Origin: Chloroflexota bacterium
Lineage (GTDB): Bacteria; Chloroflexota; Limnocylindria; Limnocylindrales; CSP1-4
Direction: 5' to 3'
DNA: 7,841 nucleotides
Assembly: GCA_021785115.1 (NCBI GenBank)
Contig: JAJYGO010000407.1
Span: 1-7,841, forward strand
The notes under the pieces are model-generated. The model did not search any database, had not been told where the DNA came from, and worked only from the letters and a program-made list of their open reading frames with translations. Shown one piece after another: positions 4,816 through 7,841 of the stretch. The position numbers were made by a program, and so were the translations under genes. Positions within the stretch are counted from its first letter, which is position 1, and each line of letters begins with the position of its first letter.

Positions 4816-6111
4816 ATGAGCCCTCAACTCCAGCTTCTCCCTCCGGTGCCTCCGCCCATCGGGCTATACATTCGGCCGGGTTGGAGCGATCACGTGGTGC
4901 TCCAGCAACTGATCGTCGAGGGGAAGGGACCGACCGGGATCGTATTCGACGCAAGATTCGGGGTGCGCCACCGCGACCTTTGGGATGGGACGATCGACGC
5001 GGGCCTCGATGCGGTGCTCGATCCTGGCGTGCAGGAATTGTGGAGTCCGGCTGGTCGGTTCTTGAACGGTCTGGCCAGCGTCTCTTGGACGTGGATCGCA
5101 GATCAGGGCGAGCCCGCACTGCGAGGAGATGCCGGGCGGCGTTTGGCGGAGTCGCTCGCAGACCACGCGCTTGCCGCGGGCTTCACGTCGATCCTCAGCC
5201 CGACCCACTACCTCCAGGACCCGGAGGACCGGATCCTGGAGGTCGACGTCCTACTCACACGAAACCTCCGCGAGGCGCTCGACGCCCGGGGCGCGACGTC
5301 AGTTCGCGTGTACTACCCCCTCGCGATGCAGGCGACAGCGCTCGGCACACCGACGGCGCGCGCCATCGTCCTGGACCGGCTCCGGGGCCTCGACGTGGAC
5401 GCGGTGTGGCTGCGCCTCCATCCCTTCGGAACGTCGGCTTCAGGTCCTCGTTCGCTGCGCCGCTACATCGACGTCTGCTCCGATCTCGCAACGCTTGGCG
5501 TACCGATCGTCGCCGAGCGCACGGGCACCGTCGGACTAGCGCTGCTGTCCTTCAACCTTGTGGGCGGCATTGAGTGCGGCGTGACCGTCGGCGAGGCATT
5601 CGACGCAACCCGGCTCCTCCGTCGGGACCCGGAGTCGACAACTCCCTTCAGCAACCCGGGCATGGTGTACTTGCCTGCCCTCGACACCTTCGTAACGCGC
5701 AGGGACGCACGAACCCTTCTTGGAAGGCGAGCCACGAAGGCCGCCGTCGGTTGTCGTGATGGCGATTGCTGTCGTCGTGGACCCGACGACATGCTCCGTG
5801 ATGCTCGCCGGCACGGCGTCACACAGCGAGTCCGAGAAGTGGTCGACATCGGGAAGACACCGCCGCATCGACGTCCAGAGCGATACCTGGCCCGCGCCAC
5901 GATCGCCGGCAATCTGGCCGCTCGGCTAGCCACAGCCCATCCGGTGCTGGAGCCCGCGCGAAAGCGACTCGACTCTTGGCGCGGAACGCTCTCGGCCCTG
6001 CCGGCGGATACCGTGCGGCAGGACGCGCCTCCCGCTGCGGTGGGGCGGCGACTGGCTGGCAAGTCCGCGGCTCCGCACTTGCGTTCGATTCCCGCCCAAA
6101 GGGCGAAGTAA
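4816..6111 (+). CDS. Unrecognised TIM-barrel-like protein with a Cys-Cys/His cluster, first gene of the Xre-RES operon
   Basis: This is a 431-residue soluble protein with no signal peptide or membrane segment. I do not recognise the family with confidence. Residues about 14-290 alternate short hydrophobic strands and helices as in a TIM barrel: GLYIRPG (16-22), GIVFDAR (41-47), SVSWTWIAD (89-97), FTSILSPTHYL (123-133), SVRVYYPLAM (162-171), AVWLRLHPFG (196-205), VPIVAER (229-235) and LVGGIECGVTVGEAFD (248-263). A cluster C313-x4-C318-C319-x13-H333 follows the barrel. Its place and spacing recall the zinc site after the barrel in tRNA-guanine transglycosylases (C-x-C-x2-C...H), but the exact pattern differs, so this is only an analogy. 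The tail (about 340-431) is basic and probably partly disordered. The gene ends ten bases before the antitoxin ATG in the same direction, which points to co-transcription. It could be a third partner of the toxin-antitoxin pair, a nucleic-acid or nucleobase enzyme, or simply a neighbour. Confidence 0.8.
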   Translation: MSPQLQLLPPVPPPIGLYIRPGWSDHVVLQQLIVEGKGPTGIVFDARFGVRHRDLWDGTIDAGLDAVLDPGVQELWSPAGRFLNGLASVSWTWIADQGEPALRGDAGRRLAESLADHALAAGFTSILSPTHYLQDPEDRILEVDVLLTRNLREALDARGATSVRVYYPLAMQATALGTPTARAIVLDRLRGLDVDAVWLRLHPFGTSASGPRSLRRYIDVCSDLATLGVPIVAERTGTVGLALLSFNLVGGIECGVTVGEAFDATRLLRRDPESTTPFSNPGMVYLPALDTFVTRRDARTLLGRRATKAAVGCRDGDCCRRGPDDMLRDARRHGVTQRVREVVDIGKTPPHRRPERYLARATIAGNLAARLATAHPVLEPARKRLDSWRGTLSALPADTVRQDAPPAAVGRRLAGKSAAPHLRSIPAQRAK

Positions 6112-6112
6112 C

Positions 6113-6117
6113 GGAGG
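6113..6117 (+). promoter_or_regulatory. Strong ribosome binding site GGAGG for the antitoxin gene
   Basis: GGAGG lies right after the upstream gene's stop and four bases before ATG 6122. It is the best site in the operon. The toxin start at 6468 has only a weak AGCGA, so the arrangement should give more antitoxin than toxin. Confidence 0.6.
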
Positions 6118-6121
6118 ATTC

Positions 6122-6460
6122 ATGGCTGGGGCCGTTGCAGTTCGACTTGACTCTATCCAGAACAAGGCATCCATCTCCGCCTCGGAGGTAGCCGATCTTC
6201 TGGGGACAACCCCGCAGACCGTCTCACGGTGGCGTCGAAACGTCGTCCAGCCGGAACAGGAGCGACTCCGTCTGCTCCTTGATCTCGATTGGCTCGCCTC
6301 CCAGCTGGCTGACTTCTACGACCCGGATGAGGCGCGTCTCTGGCTCTTCGCGCGGCACGCGCTGCTCGAGGGGGACCGACCATTCGATCGGATCAAGGCA
6401 GGGCGCATGGACGATGTTCTTGCCCTGATCGACCAGCTTCGATCCGGAGCGGTGGTCTAG
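6122..6460 (+). CDS. Xre/MbcA/ParS-type antitoxin (DUF2384 family)
   Basis: This 112-residue protein is expected to bind and neutralise the RES toxin encoded directly downstream and to repress the operon. Residues about 18-38 form a helix-turn-helix (ISASEVADLLGTTPQTVSRW), with TTPQTVSRW as the recognition helix. The C-terminal half (about 66-108) has the toxin-binding pattern of the MbcA/ParS/Xre family: DPDEARLWLFARHALLEGDRP, an Ile/Leu-rich helix and a DDVLALID ending. The length and the order antitoxin-then-toxin are typical of Xre-RES systems. The start is fixed by the GGAGG at 6113-6117. The stop is seven bases from the toxin ATG, so the two are probably translationally coupled. The family call rests on these motifs and on the unmistakable partner. 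Confidence 0.85.
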   Translation: MAGAVAVRLDSIQNKASISASEVADLLGTTPQTVSRWRRNVVQPEQERLRLLLDLDWLASQLADFYDPDEARLWLFARHALLEGDRPFDRIKAGRMDDVLALIDQLRSGAVV

Positions 6461-6467
6461 CAGCGAA

Positions 6468-6983
6468 ATGGCGTCGTGGCCCGATCCACGGATCGCGGAC
6501 GTCTTGGCGAAGCTGGACGACGCCACATACGACGGCGAGGTCTGGAAGCACACCATGCCAGGACAGCCCCCGGAGGCCGCGAACACACGCGGTGCACGGT
6601 GGAACCCGCCCGGCGTGAGTGCTATCTACGTCGCGTTGTCGAAGGGCGTGGCCCTTGCGGAGGGCCAGCACCTTGCGTCCCTCCAGCCGCAGCCGCTTAG
6701 GAGCGGCCGACGTGTCCACCATGGGAACGTGGTCCTACGCCGCGTTCTAGACCTGCGAGATCCAGCGATTCTGGCGGCGCTCAGTGTGACTGCTGCCGAG
6801 CTGGAGACCTCGGACTTCACTGCCTGCCAGCGGGTGGGAGGCACCGCAGCCTGGCTCGGTGTTGAGGCGGTCATCGTTCCCTCCGCACGCGCGCACGGGG
6901 CCAACCTCGTGATCTTCGAGCAGCAGCTCCCTCCCGACAACGAGATCGAGTTCCTGGACTCTGAGCCGGTGTCCGAAGAGTAG
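6468..6983 (+). CDS. RES-domain toxin (probable NAD+-degrading enzyme)
   Basis: This is a 171-residue RES-family toxin. Characterised members (for example MbcT of Mycobacterium tuberculosis) break down cellular NAD+, and growth stops unless the Xre-type antitoxin binds them. The signature is clear. RGARWNPPG at 41-49 holds the family Arg and the RWNPxG turn. AIYVALSKGVALAE at 52-65 brings the conserved Tyr54, Ser58 and Glu65. AVIVPSARAHGANLVIF at 134-150 supplies the conserved Ser139 and the closing strand. An N-terminal VWKHTM (25-30) has Lys where an Arg is usual in this strand, which may be a harmless swap. The acidic tail (EIEFLDSEPVSEE) is lineage-specific. There is no good ribosome binding site before ATG 6468, which fits coupling to the antitoxin. 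No frameshift or missing motif is seen, so the toxin looks intact. Confidence 0.88.
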   Translation: MASWPDPRIADVLAKLDDATYDGEVWKHTMPGQPPEAANTRGARWNPPGVSAIYVALSKGVALAEGQHLASLQPQPLRSGRRVHHGNVVLRRVLDLRDPAILAALSVTAAELETSDFTACQRVGGTAAWLGVEAVIVPSARAHGANLVIFEQQLPPDNEIEFLDSEPVSEE

Positions 6984-7072
6984 ACCGAGTACATGCTGGG
7001 GCACACCTGGTCCGAGTGCGATAGGCCCGGTGCATTGGGGTTCGGCGACCCGCAGGACGTCGTTGCGTGTCC

Positions 7073-7089
7073 CGCCAGTCATGCTGGCG
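7073..7089. terminator. Hairpin between convergent genes, possible weak terminator
   Basis: CGCCAG (7073-7078) and CTGGCG (7084-7089) form a perfect 6-bp stem with a 5-base loop, between the stop of the RES toxin (6983) and the stop of the CpaB-like gene (7137). There is no T-run on either side. A direct repeat ATCGCGTC (7109-7116 and 7123-7130) lies nearby. It is the only structure seen in this 153-base gap. Confidence 0.3.
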
Positions 7090-7136
7090 AGCGGATTCTC
7101 AGGAGGTCATCGCGTCCATCGGATCGCGTCAACAGC

Positions 7137-7829
7137 TTATGGGCTCGTCCCCGGCTGCGACAGGGCGAGGTAGAACGTCGATGCGAGCGCCTGGGTCGCG
7201 AACTCGGCCTCGGACGCCGCGGGGATGGCGATGACCACGCTCCCGAGCTTGGGCGCGACGAAGGCGCCGGTGCCGCTGTCGGAGGCGGAGGCAGCGGTGA
7301 GCGGCTGCCCGTCCGCGGTCCGCAGGGCGAGGATGAGGTAGCCCTGGCCCATGACCGCGGTCGCCGGCGCGCTCGCCGAGGCGCCGGCCGCGGTCCCGGT
7401 CTTGAGCGCGTTGGGCACGGCGATCACGTCGACCCGGGCGCCGGGCGCCAGGGCGGCACCGACGGCCTCCGAGGGGTCGACCGGCAGCGCGAACGCCACC
7501 TGGCCCGCGGCGAGCGGGGCGCCGAAGCCGAGCGCCCGCTCGCCGGGCGTGCGCTCAAGCGCGCGGCGGTCGACGGTCTCGCCGGCCAGGAGCGGCAGCG
7601 CCGCGTACGTCCCGACGACCTCGTCGGCCGAGCGGGCGGCGTCAGCCGGGGCGTCCGCCGGGCTGACCCGGATCACCTCGACCATGTCGGCCGTGATCTG
7701 GGTCATGACCGGCACGTCGACCCTGGCCCGCACGATCTCGGTCCGCGGCTGGGCGAACAGGTACACACCGCCCGCGACGAGCCCGGCGAGCAGGAACACG
7801 ACGATGTACGGGGCGCGTCGGACGCGCAT
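7137..7829 (-). CDS. cpaB: Flp pilus assembly protein CpaB/RcpC-like (SAF domain)
   Basis: This is a 230-residue inner-membrane-anchored protein of Flp/Tad pilus or related secretion systems, where CpaB (RcpC) works with the outer secretin or channel. After a basic start (MRVRRAP) a single membrane helix spans about 8-27 (YIVVFLLAGLVAGGVYLFA). An SAF domain follows at about 29-92 (TEIVRARVDVPVMTQITADM, then LPLLAGETVDRRALE, the typical end of the motif). A second domain is at about 108-228 with the RcpC hallmark QVAFALPVDPSEAVGAALAP and RVDVIAVPN. An Ala/Ser-rich insert (about 144-160) interrupts it. The length is at the short end for the family but the domains look complete. The start at 7829 is supported by a purine-rich GGGAGGGA ribosome binding site just upstream (about 7833-7841), at the window edge. 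Partner pilus genes would lie outside the window. Confidence 0.85.
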   Translation of the reverse strand: MRVRRAPYIVVFLLAGLVAGGVYLFAQPRTEIVRARVDVPVMTQITADMVEVIRVSPADAPADAARSADEVVGTYAALPLLAGETVDRRALERTPGERALGFGAPLAAGQVAFALPVDPSEAVGAALAPGARVDVIAVPNALKTGTAAGASASAPATAVMGQGYLILALRTADGQPLTAASASDSGTGAFVAPKLGSVVIAIPAASEAEFATQALASTFYLALSQPGTSP

Positions 7830-7841
7830 GGCTTCCCTCCC

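Noticed and set aside
6747..7082. Minus-strand open frame overlapping the RES toxin and the downstream gap
   Set aside because: No recognisable domain and no ribosome binding site. The plus strand here encodes a RES protein with all its signature blocks.
1..7841. CRISPR arrays, tRNA or rRNA genes, riboswitches
   Set aside because: I looked for regularly spaced repeats, cloverleaf-like segments and conserved RNA motifs and saw none. The repeats found are short and isolated.

Overview
The window is high-GC bacterial DNA. Actinobacteria-like spacing and wording of the putative promoters (TTGACC-N16-TAGAGT, TTGCGT-N17-TAGTGT), GGAGG-type ribosome binding sites, an RcpC/CpaB pilus gene and a VirB4-like gene would fit Actinomycetota or a high-GC Chloroflexota lineage. 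The sequence alone does not decide which, and no rRNA or tRNA is present.

Layout, left to right. Positions 1-554 (minus) hold the N-terminal part of a large protein that runs off the left edge and resembles the front domain of VirB4/TraC-like conjugation ATPases. Positions 555-720 are a divergent intergenic region. Positions 721-3295 (plus) encode a membrane-bound hybrid sensor kinase (multi-pass membrane sensor, PAS, HisKA, HATPase, receiver). It is broken by a one-base frameshift at a GGGGG run (2741-2745), inside the ATP-binding domain. A strong hairpin (3318-3350) follows. Positions 3351-4100 have no intact gene, but 3842-4084 carries the decayed, frame-broken remains of a TPR protein. 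A good promoter (4103-4130) precedes a small three-helix membrane protein (4158-4517). Converging on it from the minus strand is a frameshifted fragment of an IS5-type transposase (4522-4707).

The most interesting part is a compact plus-strand operon at 4816-6983: a 431-residue protein I do not recognise, which looks like a TIM-barrel with a Cys/Cys-Cys/His cluster; then a small Xre/MbcA/ParS-type (DUF2384) antitoxin; then a RES-domain toxin expected to consume NAD+. The gaps are 10 and 7 bases. A promoter with three helically phased GTTC half-sites lies just upstream. The toxin-antitoxin pair is standard, but the unknown first gene makes a possible three-component module. The window ends with a complete minus-strand CpaB/RcpC-like Flp pilus assembly gene (7137-7829).

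Taken together, the middle of the window (transposase scrap, gene remnants, toxin-antitoxin operon, frameshifted kinase) reads as an accessory region lying between two minus-strand genes of secretion/pilus type.
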